From Mycobacterium sp. SMC-2 (GTDB lineage: Bacteria > Actinomycetota > Actinomycetes > Mycobacteriales > Mycobacteriaceae): 64,000 nt of DNA. The notes under the pieces were generated by a model. It was not told the origin of the DNA. It was given only the letters and a program-made list of their open reading frames with translations, and ran no database searches. The DNA lies in the NCBI RefSeq assembly GCF_025263485.1, contig NZ_CP079863.1:62001-126000 (forward strand), read 5' to 3'. The first letter of the stretch is position 1. Each line of letters starts with the position of its first letter. Shown piece after piece: positions 19,471 to 27,240 of the stretch. A program made the position numbers and the translations under genes.

Positions 19471-20940
19471 CTAGTTAACCGCTGTCGCAATGGTTTTGAT
19501 TTCCAGGTACTCCTCGAATCCGGCGAGACCCATCTCGCGGCCGTTTCCGGACTGCTTGTAGCCGCCGAACGGCGAGTCCGCGGAGTACCAGACGCCGCCG
19601 TTGACGTTGATGGTTCCCGCGCGGACCCGCGCGGCAACTCCGGCCGCCCTGACCGGGTCGGCGCCGAACACGGTGCCCGACAATCCGTATGGCGAGTCGT
19701 TGGCAATGCGCACGGCATCGTCGTCGCCGTCGTGGGGGATCACCGTCAGGACAGGGCCGAAGATCTCCTCGCGCGCGCAGCGCGCGTCGTTGCCCAGCCC
19801 CGCGATCACCGTGGGCTCGATGAAGAATCCGACTTCGCGGTCGGCCGGGCGGCCGCCACCGCAGGCAAAAGTGCCGCCCTCGGCAATCGCTGAGTCGAGA
19901 TAGCCCTGTATCCGATCGCGCTGGCGCGCCGAAATCACCGGCCCGCAGATGGTTCCGGGGTCGGTCGGGTCGCCGGCCTTGATACCGCCCATCGTCGCGG
20001 CCGCGATGGCGACGGCTTCGTCGTACCGCGCCCGCGGCACCAACAGCCGGGTGGTGATCGCGCATCCTTGGCCCGCGTGCATGCATACCGAGAACCCGGC
20101 CATGCCCACCGCGGCGCCCAGGTCGGCGTCATCGAGGACGATGAACGCCGACTTGCCACCCAGCTCGAGGAAGACCTTCTTGATGGTGGCGGCGCCGTCG
20201 GCCATCACGCTGCGGCCGGTGGCGGTCGACCCGGTGAACGAAACCATGTCGACGCGAGGGTCTTTGGCCAACAGCGCACCGACGCCGTGGTCGCTGGACG
20301 TGACGATGTTGATCACACCGGGCGGAAAGTCGGTGTGCTCGGCGATGAGTTCCCCGAGCACGGCCGCGCACCACGGGGTGTCGGGGGCGGGCTTCAGGAC
20401 GACGGTGTTTCCGGCGGCGAGCGCGGGCCCGATCTTGGCGAGGTTGATCTGGTGGGGAAAGTTCCACGGGGTGATCGCGCCCACCACGCCGACGGCCTCA
20501 CGCGCGATCGTGCGCCGGGTACGGATACCCATCGGCGACGCCTCGCCGAGATCCTGGCTGTAAACATAGGATTCGGCGGTATCCGCCGCAAAGGCCAGGT
20601 CGTTGACCGGGACTTCGAGCTGAGCGATCGCGGTGAGCATCCGGGGCGCCCCGACTTCGGCGATGGTCAGGTCACGCAGCTCTTCGAGGTGCTGCTGCAT
20701 CGCCTCGCGCAGCTGCCGCACGCACCGCACCCGCAGTTCGGTGTTGCGCGACCAGTCCGTGTCGTCGAATGCGCGCCGCGCGGCGTCGATGGCGCGACCC
20801 ATGTCCTCGGCGTCGGCATCGGCCGCGGCGCCCAGCACTTCCTCGGTCGCCGGATTGATCGTCGGGAAGGTGCCGGCGCTGCCGGGTGACATCTTCCCGT
20901 CGATGAAGAGTGCACTCACGCCGTCGGCCAGCAAGGCCAT
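19471..20940 (-). CDS. aldA: Aldehyde dehydrogenase, NAD-dependent (Rv0768-like)
   Basis: The 489-residue protein has the full ALDH architecture. GAITPWNFP lies in the cofactor site, FTGST in the nucleotide-binding turn, ELGGKSAFIVL carries the general-base glutamate, and HAGQGCAITTR carries the catalytic cysteine. PFGGYKQSGNGREMG is at the C-terminus. The chosen ATG gives exactly the length recalled for Rv0768. Upstream in-frame sequence back to 21084 contains a putative operator and is not coding. It heads the leftward operon aldA-SDR-HIBADH-like-CMD and would convert an aldehyde, perhaps made by the P450 and alcohol dehydrogenase of the rightward operon, to an acid. Confidence 0.95.
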   Translation of the reverse strand: MALLADGVSALFIDGKMSPGSAGTFPTINPATEEVLGAAADADAEDMGRAIDAARRAFDDTDWSRNTELRVRCVRQLREAMQQHLEELRDLTIAEVGAPRMLTAIAQLEVPVNDLAFAADTAESYVYSQDLGEASPMGIRTRRTIAREAVGVVGAITPWNFPHQINLAKIGPALAAGNTVVLKPAPDTPWCAAVLGELIAEHTDFPPGVINIVTSSDHGVGALLAKDPRVDMVSFTGSTATGRSVMADGAATIKKVFLELGGKSAFIVLDDADLGAAVGMAGFSVCMHAGQGCAITTRLLVPRARYDEAVAIAAATMGGIKAGDPTDPGTICGPVISARQRDRIQGYLDSAIAEGGTFACGGGRPADREVGFFIEPTVIAGLGNDARCAREEIFGPVLTVIPHDGDDDAVRIANDSPYGLSGTVFGADPVRAAGVAARVRAGTINVNGGVWYSADSPFGGYKQSGNGREMGLAGFEEYLEIKTIATAVN

Positions 20941-20983
20941 CTCCCGCTCCCGTCTGCGCGCGCCAAATCGCACGCGAATCGAG

Positions 20984-20997
20984 TGGACAGTTGTCCG
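20984..20997. promoter_or_regulatory. Putative TetR operator upstream of aldA
   Basis: The sequence TGGACAGTTGTCCG contains the palindrome GGACA-GT-TGTCC, centred about 50 bp upstream of the aldA start. The same palindrome with a different two-base centre occurs at the start of the divergent tetR gene. The pair is the best evidence that this TetR controls both operons. Confidence 0.65.
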
Positions 20998-21131
20998 GTC
21001 GAACCATAGCCGCCGGGCAGTCAGCGGTGCAAGGGTCGATCTCGCCGGCGACAGCTCACCGACGAGAAAAAGCGCACTAACCATGATGTTTACCGATCAG
21101 CCTTGCTTCCGGACTCCTCGGTCCGATAGCT

Positions 21132-21145
21132 TGGACATGTGTCCA
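21132..21145. promoter_or_regulatory. Putative TetR operator at the tetR start
   Basis: TGGACATGTGTCCA is a perfect 6+2+6 palindrome that overlaps the GTG start codon of tetR. Binding here would block transcription or initiation of tetR, as expected for autorepression. It shares GGACAnnTGTCC with the site in front of aldA. Confidence 0.68.
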
Positions 21146-21777
21146 GCGATGCACTGGTGACAATCACGTCTCAGGCCGAGCGCCAGCCCGGTCGGCCGGT
21201 GCGCAACCGCCGCCAGGAGGAGACCTTCCGCAAGGTGCTCGCGGCCGGCATCGAGACGCTGCGCGAGAAGTCGTATGCGGACCTGACGGTGCGCGCGGTG
21301 GCGGCCCGCGCCAAAGTCGCCCCGGCCACCGCATACACCTACTTCTCGTCGAAGAATCATCTGATCGCCGAGGTCTACCTGGACCTGGTGCGGCAAGTCC
21401 CATACTTCACCGACGTCAACGAACCGATGCCCAACCGGGTGGAGCAGGTCCTGCGCCACCTGGCCCTGGTGGTCGCCGACGAACCCGAGGTCAGCGCCGC
21501 CTGCACGACGGCGTTGCTCAGCGGGGGCGCCGAGCCCGCGGTGACCGCCGCGCGCGACCGGATCGGCGCTGAGATCCACCGCCGCATCACGTCCGCCATG
21601 GGCCCCGACGCCGACCCCACCGCCGTCTCGGCGCTGGAGATGGCTTTCTTCGGGGCGCTCGTTCAGGCCGGGAGCGGCGAATTCACCTATCGCGAGATCG
21701 CCGACCGGCTGGCCTATGTGGTGCGGCTGATTCTCGCCGGCGCGGGGGAGACGAGCCAGGAGACAAGCACCGGATGA
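21139..21777 (+). CDS. TetR-family transcriptional regulator (Rv0767c-like)
   Basis: A 212-residue regulator. The helix-turn-helix is at residues about 27-70: FRKVLAAGIETLREK, then VRAVAARAKVAPATAYTYFSSK, with the typical recognition helix ATAYTYF. A basic arm (GRPVRNRRQEE) precedes it. The C-terminal domain is helical and of unknown ligand. The gene is divergent from aldA and overlaps cyp123 by ATGA, so it is the first gene of the P450 operon. Two matching palindromes in the 198-bp divergent region fit autorepression plus control of aldA. An alternative start is the GTG seven codons downstream (MTITSQAE). Confidence 0.9.
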   Translation: MSSDALVTITSQAERQPGRPVRNRRQEETFRKVLAAGIETLREKSYADLTVRAVAARAKVAPATAYTYFSSKNHLIAEVYLDLVRQVPYFTDVNEPMPNRVEQVLRHLALVVADEPEVSAACTTALLSGGAEPAVTAARDRIGAEIHRRITSAMGPDADPTAVSALEMAFFGALVQAGSGEFTYREIADRLAYVVRLILAGAGETSQETSTG

Positions 21778-22991
21778 CCGTTCATGTTGGCGACCACGAG
21801 CTGGTCCTCGATCCCTACGACTACGACTTCCACGAGGACCCATATCCGTACTACAAGCGCCTTCGCGACGAGGCGCCGCTGTATCGCAATGAGGACCTGA
21901 AGTTCTGGGCGCTGTCGCGGCACCAGGATGTGCTGCAGGGCTTCCGCAACAGCACGACGCTCTCCAACAAGTACGGCGTCTCGCTGGATCCGGCGTCGCG
22001 CGGCCCGCACGCGTCCAAGACGATGTCGTTTCTCGCCATGGACGATCCCGCCCATCTGCGGCTGCGGACCCTGGTGTCGAAAGGGTTCACGCCCAGGCGG
22101 ATTCGGGAACTCGAGCCGCGCGTGACCGAGATCGCGACGCAGCACCTCGACACCATGCTGGACAAAGCGAAGGGCGGCACGGTCGACTATGTCGACGAGT
22201 TCGCCGGCAAGCTGCCCATGGACGTCATCTCCGAGTTGATGGGTGTCCCCAAGCCGGATCGAGCGCAGGTCCGGGCCTGGGCCGACGGGGTGATGCACCG
22301 CGAGGCGGGGGTTACCGACGTGCCGCCGGAGGCCGTGGAGGCCTCCATCAACCTCATCGTCTACTACCAGGGGATGGTGGCCGAGCGGCGCAAGAAGCTG
22401 ACCGACGACCTGACCTCGGCGCTGCTGGAGGCGGAGATCGACGGCGACCGGCTCACCGACGAAGAAGTCCTCGGTTTCATGTTCCTGATGGTGATCGCCG
22501 GCAACGAGACCACGACCAAACTCCTTGCCAACGCCGCGTTTTGGGGACACAAGAACCCTGATCAACTGATCCCGGTCTACGCCGACCTGTCGCGGGTGCC
22601 GCTGTGGGTGGAAGAGACCCTGCGCTACGACACTTCCAGCCAGATCCTCGCCCGCACCGTGATCGGGGAGCTCACCCTGTACGACACCACCATCCCCGAG
22701 GGCGACGTCCTGCTGCTGTTGCCCGGTTCGGGCCATCGCGACGAGCGGGTCTTCGACAACCCCGACGACTACCTGATCGGGCGCGAAATCGGGCCCAAGC
22801 TGCTGAGTTTCGGTAGTGGCGCACACTTCTGCCTGGGCGCCCACCTGGCCCGGATGGAAGCCCGGGTCGCGCTCACCGAGTTGTTCAAGCGAATCCGCGG
22901 ATATGAGGTGGACGAGGCCAACGCCGTCCGCGTCCACTCCAGCAATGTCCGCGGGTTCGCCCACCTACCCATGACCCTGGAGGTCCGCTGA
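21774..22991 (+). CDS. cyp123: Cytochrome P450 CYP123
   Basis: A 405-residue soluble P450. The I-helix motif reads VIAGNETTTKLLAN, ExxR is ETLRYDTSS, and the heme loop is FGSGAHFCLGAHLARME. Its position between TetR and the SDR-cyp51 pair identifies it as CYP123 (Rv0766c). Substrate is unknown. Translation is coupled to tetR (ATGA) and the next SDR starts on the base after its stop. The small ferredoxin four genes on is the likely redox partner of the operon's P450s. Confidence 0.94.
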   Translation: MTVHVGDHELVLDPYDYDFHEDPYPYYKRLRDEAPLYRNEDLKFWALSRHQDVLQGFRNSTTLSNKYGVSLDPASRGPHASKTMSFLAMDDPAHLRLRTLVSKGFTPRRIRELEPRVTEIATQHLDTMLDKAKGGTVDYVDEFAGKLPMDVISELMGVPKPDRAQVRAWADGVMHREAGVTDVPPEAVEASINLIVYYQGMVAERRKKLTDDLTSALLEAEIDGDRLTDEEVLGFMFLMVIAGNETTTKLLANAAFWGHKNPDQLIPVYADLSRVPLWVEETLRYDTSSQILARTVIGELTLYDTTIPEGDVLLLLPGSGHRDERVFDNPDDYLIGREIGPKLLSFGSGAHFCLGAHLARMEARVALTELFKRIRGYEVDEANAVRVHSSNVRGFAHLPMTLEVR

Positions 22992-23819
22992 ATGCCCCGC
23001 TTTGACCCCCTGCCCGAACGCCGGCCGGCGATCGTGGCCGGCGCTTCCTCCGGCATCGGAGAGGCCACCGCCATCGAGCTTGCGGCGCATGGCTTCCCGG
23101 TCGCCCTGGGCGCCCGCCGGGTCGAGAAGCTCAACGACATCGTCGGCAAGATCAACGCCGAAGGCGGCGAGGCGGTCGGATTCCATCTGGACGTCACCGA
23201 CCCCAACTCGGTGAAATCCTTTGTCGCCCAGTCTGTCGATGCGCTGGGTGACATCGAGATACTGGTCGCCGGCGCGGGCGACACGTACTTCGGCAAGCTC
23301 GCCGAAATCACCACCGAAGAGTTCGAGTCGCAGCTGCAGATCCACCTCGTCGGCGCCAACCGGCTGGCCGCCGCCGTGCTGCCGGGCATGCTGGACCGGC
23401 AGCGCGGGGACTTGATCTTCGTCGGCTCCGACGTGGCCCTGCGCCAGCGCCCGCACATGGGCGCCTACGGCGCGGCCAAGGCCGCGCTGGTCGCGATGGT
23501 CACCAACTTCCAGATGGAGCTCGAGGGGACGGGCGTGCGGGCCTCGATCGTGCACCCCGGCCCGACGAAAACGTCGATGGGCTGGAGTTTGCCGGCCGAG
23601 AAGATCGGCCCCGCGCTGGAGGACTGGGCCAAGTGGGGCCAGGCCCGCCACGACTACTTCCTGCGCGCGGCGGACCTGGCGCGCGCCATCACGTTCGTCG
23701 CCGAAACACCGCGCGGTGGCTTCATCGCGAACATGGAGCTTCAGCCCGAAGCCCCGTTGGCCGACAAGAAAGATCGCCAAAAGCTCGCGCTCGGCGAAGA
23801 GGGGATGCCAGAACAATGA
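22992..23819 (+). CDS. Short-chain dehydrogenase/reductase (Rv0765c-like)
   Basis: A 275-residue SDR. The glycine motif is AGASSGIGEATA near residue 16, an arginine pair (GARRVEK) after strand 2 favours NADP(H), and the active-site segment is GSDVALRQRPHMGAYGAAK with YGAAK. The final 25 residues are charged. Packed between cyp123 and cyp51 with no spacing, it probably oxidises or reduces a hydroxyl introduced by one of the P450s. A role in sterol or terpenoid conversion is inference from cyp51 only. Confidence 0.92.
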   Translation: MPRFDPLPERRPAIVAGASSGIGEATAIELAAHGFPVALGARRVEKLNDIVGKINAEGGEAVGFHLDVTDPNSVKSFVAQSVDALGDIEILVAGAGDTYFGKLAEITTEEFESQLQIHLVGANRLAAAVLPGMLDRQRGDLIFVGSDVALRQRPHMGAYGAAKAALVAMVTNFQMELEGTGVRASIVHPGPTKTSMGWSLPAEKIGPALEDWAKWGQARHDYFLRAADLARAITFVAETPRGGFIANMELQPEAPLADKKDRQKLALGEEGMPEQ

Positions 23820-25168
23820 CGACCGCCATCGTGCCGCGCGTTTCCGGCGGCGAGGAAGAGCACGGTCACCTCGAGGAATTCCGCACCGACCCAATCGGTT
23901 TGATGAAGCGCGTCCGCGATGAATGCGGGGATGTCGGCTGGTTCCAGCTCGTCGACAAACACGTCATACTGTTGTCCGGCGCGGAGGCCAACGAATTCTT
24001 CTTCCGCTCCGCCGACGAGGATCTGGACCAGGCCGAGGCGTACCCGTTCATGACGCCGATCTTCGGCAAGGGCGTGGTGTTCGACGCCAGCCCCGAGCGG
24101 CGCAAGGAGATGCTGCACAACTCGGCGCTGCGCGGCGAGCAGATGAAGGGCCACGCCGCCACCATCGAGGGCGAAGTCAAGAAGATGATCGCCAACTGGG
24201 GCGACGAGGGCGAGATCGAGCTGCTCGACTTCTTCGCCGAGCTGACCATCTACACCTCGACGGCCTGCCTGATCGGGCTGAAGTTCCGCGAGCAGCTCGA
24301 CCACCGGTTCGCGGAGTACTACCACATGCTGGAGCGCGGCACCGATCCGCTGTGTTACGTCGACCCATACCTGCCGATCGAGAGTTTCAGGCTCCGCGAC
24401 GAGGCGCGGGTCAAGCTCGTTGCGCTGGTGCAGGAGATCATGAACCAGCGGCTGGCCAATCCGCCGACGGACAAGTCCGACCGCGACATGCTCGACGTGC
24501 TGGTCTGGATCAAGGACGAGGAAGGAAATCCGCGCTTCTCCGCCGACGAGATCACCGGGATGTTCATCTCGCTGATGTTCGCGGGGCACCACACCAGCTC
24601 GGGAACCTCGGCGTGGACGTTGATCGAGCTGATTCGCCATCCCGATGTCTACGCCCAGGTGCTGGCGGAGCTCGAGGAGTTGTACGCCGACGGCCAGGAG
24701 GTGAGTTTCCATGCGCTGCGGTCGATTCCGAAGCTGGACAACGTGGTCAAGGAGACCCTGCGGCTGCACCCGCCGCTGATCATCCTGATGCGCGTGGCGC
24801 AGGGCGAGTTCGAGGTGCAGGGCTTCCCGATTCACAAGGGCGACTTCGTCGCGGCCTCCCCGGCCATCTCGAACCGGATCCCGGAGGACTTCCCCGACCC
24901 GGACGCGTTCAAGCCCGACCGTTACAACAAGCCCGAGCAGGCCGACATCGTCAACCGCTGGACCTGGATTCCGTTCGGTGCGGGCCGGCACCGCTGCGTC
25001 GGTGCCGCTTTCGCCCAGATGCAGATCAAGGCGATCTTCTCGGTTCTCCTTCGTGAGTACGAGTTCGAGATGGCGCAACCGACCGACAGCTATCACAACG
25101 ACCACTCCAAGATGGTTGTCCAGCTCGCGCGGCCGGCGAAGGTACGCTACCGCAAGCGGAAAGCCTGA
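23816..25168 (+). CDS. cyp51: Sterol 14-alpha-demethylase CYP51
   Basis: A 450-residue CYP51. The I-helix signature MFAGHHTSSGTSAWTL, including the HT pair special to CYP51, is near residue 255. ExxR is KETLRLHPP, and the heme loop is FGAGRHRCVGAAFA. The B' region FGKGVVFDASPERRKEM also matches the family. The enzyme removes the 14-alpha methyl of lanosterol-type sterols in vitro, although mycobacteria lack a full sterol pathway, so the cellular substrate is open. The ATG overlaps the preceding SDR stop (ATGA). The ferredoxin gene begins six bases after its stop. It is a soluble protein, as its N-terminus has no membrane anchor. Confidence 0.97.
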   Translation: MTTAIVPRVSGGEEEHGHLEEFRTDPIGLMKRVRDECGDVGWFQLVDKHVILLSGAEANEFFFRSADEDLDQAEAYPFMTPIFGKGVVFDASPERRKEMLHNSALRGEQMKGHAATIEGEVKKMIANWGDEGEIELLDFFAELTIYTSTACLIGLKFREQLDHRFAEYYHMLERGTDPLCYVDPYLPIESFRLRDEARVKLVALVQEIMNQRLANPPTDKSDRDMLDVLVWIKDEEGNPRFSADEITGMFISLMFAGHHTSSGTSAWTLIELIRHPDVYAQVLAELEELYADGQEVSFHALRSIPKLDNVVKETLRLHPPLIILMRVAQGEFEVQGFPIHKGDFVAASPAISNRIPEDFPDPDAFKPDRYNKPEQADIVNRWTWIPFGAGRHRCVGAAFAQMQIKAIFSVLLREYEFEMAQPTDSYHNDHSKMVVQLARPAKVRYRKRKA

Positions 25169-25383
<215 letters not shown>

Positions 25384-25384
<1 letters not shown>

Positions 25385-25923
25385 TGGCGTCACGCGAGGA
25401 ACTCGAGGCATGGGTCGACCGCTGGCTGCAGGCCAACAAGGACTGCGAGAAGGCCGGTGACTGGCGGCCGCTTGCCGACTTCTACACCCAAGACGCCACC
25501 TATGGCTGGAACATCGGCCCCAAGGAAGACGTGATGTGTGTCGGCGTCGACGAGATCCGCGACATCGCGCTCGGCCTGGAGATGGAAGGGCTGGAGAACT
25601 GGGTTTACGAGTACCAGAAGGTGCTCATCGATGAGAAGCAGGGCGAGATCGTCGGCTTCTGGAAGCAGATCGTCAACAAGTCCGACGGCACCCAGGACGA
25701 GATCTACGGCATCGGCGGCAGCTGGTTTCGCCTCAACGCCGACAACCTCATCGAGTGGCAGCGGGACTTCTTCGACTTCGGCCACGTCGCGAAGATGTAC
25801 GCGAAGTTGATCGAGTCCGGCGATCTGTCCGCCGCCATGCAGAAGCGGATCGAGCGCAGCATCGCCGGCGAGAAGCTGCCCGGCTACTACCCGCTTGGCC
25901 AGGCGCCGGTGCCGATTTGGTGA
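25384..25923 (+). CDS. NTF2/SnoaL-like protein (Rv0762c-like)
   Basis: A 179-residue protein with the cone-shaped NTF2-like fold suggested by the N-terminal helix, the ADFYTQDATYGWN stretch and alternating beta strands (YEYQKVLIDEK, EIVGFWKQIV, GGSWFRLN). Such proteins include isomerases, cyclases and dehydratases acting on hydrophobic rings, and also binding proteins. No catalytic residue set can be assigned with confidence. It is the last of the tightly packed tetR-cyp123-SDR-cyp51-fdx genes. It is followed by an inverted repeat that may be a terminator. Confidence 0.85.
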
Positions 25924-25936
25924 CGACGCCAATGGC

Positions 25937-25952
25937 GCGACGCTTGCGTCGC
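25937..25952. terminator. Short inverted repeat after the cyp51 operon
   Basis: GCGACGC and GCGTCGC flank TT, giving a GC-rich stem 13 bp after the NTF2-like gene's stop. No U-tract follows. It is a plausible mycobacterial intrinsic terminator or pause site, not proven. Confidence 0.4.
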
Positions 25953-26090
25953 CGAACCAACCAAGCATTTGATTTGTTGCACGCGCTATGCTGACGCGGG
26001 GGTGCCTGTGGCGCCCGTCACCAAGTTGTCCGGCATGAAGGGGCCGGGCAGCTCTGATCGATTCAAAGGCGAAATGGGGTCAGGACCATC

Positions 26091-27218
26091 GTGAAGACAA
26101 AAGGCGCACTGATCTGGGAGTTCAATCAGCCCTGGTCCATCGAGGAGATCGAGATCGGCGACCCGCAAGCGCACGAGGTCAAGATCCAGATGGAAGCGGC
26201 GGGCATGTGCCACTCCGACCATCACCTCGTCACCGGCGGAATCCCGATGGCCGGCTTCCCGGTGCTCGGCGGGCACGAAGGCGCGGGCATCGTCACCGAA
26301 GTCGGGCCCGGCGTCGAAGACATCGCTCCGGGCGACCACGTGGTGCTGTCGTTCATCCCGTCCTGCGGACAATGCCCGACATGTCAGGCCGGCATGCGTA
26401 ACCTTTGCGACCTGGGGGCCGGGCTGCTGGGCGGTGCCGCGGTCTCCGACGGCACGTTCCGCATCCAGGCCCGCGGCCAGAATGTCTATCCCATGACGCT
26501 GCTTGGCACCTTCTCGCCGTACATGGTGGTGCACCGCAGCTCGGTGGTGAAGATCGACCCGTCGGTACCGTTCGAGGTGGCCGCGCTGGTCGGCTGCGGT
26601 GTCACCACCGGTTACGGCTCGGCGGTCCGCACCGCCGACATCCGCCCGGGTCAAGACGTGGCCATCGTCGGCGTCGGCGGTGTGGGCATGGCAGCGCTGC
26701 AGGGCGCCGTCAACGCCGGCGCGCGCTACATCTTCGCGATCGACCCGGTGGAATGGAAGCGCGACCAGGCGCTGAAATTCGGTGCGACGCACGTCTATCC
26801 CGACATCGACGCGGCGCTGATGGGCATGGCCGAGGTCACCTACGGCCTGATGGCCCACAAGGTCGTGGTCACGGTCGGCGAACTGCACGGTGCCGACATC
26901 GACAACTACCTCAACATCACCCAAAAGGGTGGCACCTGCGTGCTGACCGCCATCGGCAGCCTGTTGGACACCAACGTCACCCTGAACCTGGCGATGCTCA
27001 CCCTGATGCAGAAGAACCTGCAGGGCACCATCTTCGGGGGCGGCAATCCGCAGTACGACATCCCGCAGCTGCTGTCGATGTACAAGGCCGGCAAGCTGAA
27101 CCTGGACGACATGGTCACCACCCAGTACCGCCTCGAGCAGATCAACGAGGGCTACCAGGACATGCTGGAAGGCAAGAACATTCGCGGCGTCATCCGGTAC
27201 ACGGACGCCGACCGGTAA
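26091..27218 (+). CDS. adhB: Zinc-dependent alcohol dehydrogenase, NDMA-dependent type (AdhB-like)
   Basis: A 375-residue medium-chain dehydrogenase. The catalytic zinc ligands are in GMCHSDHHL and GGHEGAG. The structural zinc cluster is CGQCPTCQAGMRNLC, the nucleotide fold is VGVGGVGMAALQGA, and GCGVTTGYG is typical. The sequence type is that of mycobacterial and rhodococcal NDMA-dependent alcohol dehydrogenases, which keep a tightly bound nicotinamide. It starts at a GTG with AGGA upstream and has its own 167-bp leader. It follows the cyp51 operon on the same strand and could oxidise a P450-generated alcohol to the aldehyde used by AldA. It corresponds to Rv0761c. Confidence 0.95.
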   Translation: MKTKGALIWEFNQPWSIEEIEIGDPQAHEVKIQMEAAGMCHSDHHLVTGGIPMAGFPVLGGHEGAGIVTEVGPGVEDIAPGDHVVLSFIPSCGQCPTCQAGMRNLCDLGAGLLGGAAVSDGTFRIQARGQNVYPMTLLGTFSPYMVVHRSSVVKIDPSVPFEVAALVGCGVTTGYGSAVRTADIRPGQDVAIVGVGGVGMAALQGAVNAGARYIFAIDPVEWKRDQALKFGATHVYPDIDAALMGMAEVTYGLMAHKVVVTVGELHGADIDNYLNITQKGGTCVLTAIGSLLDTNVTLNLAMLTLMQKNLQGTIFGGGNPQYDIPQLLSMYKAGKLNLDDMVTTQYRLEQINEGYQDMLEGKNIRGVIRYTDADR

Positions 27219-27240
27219 CACCCACCCACGGGGTTCCCGA

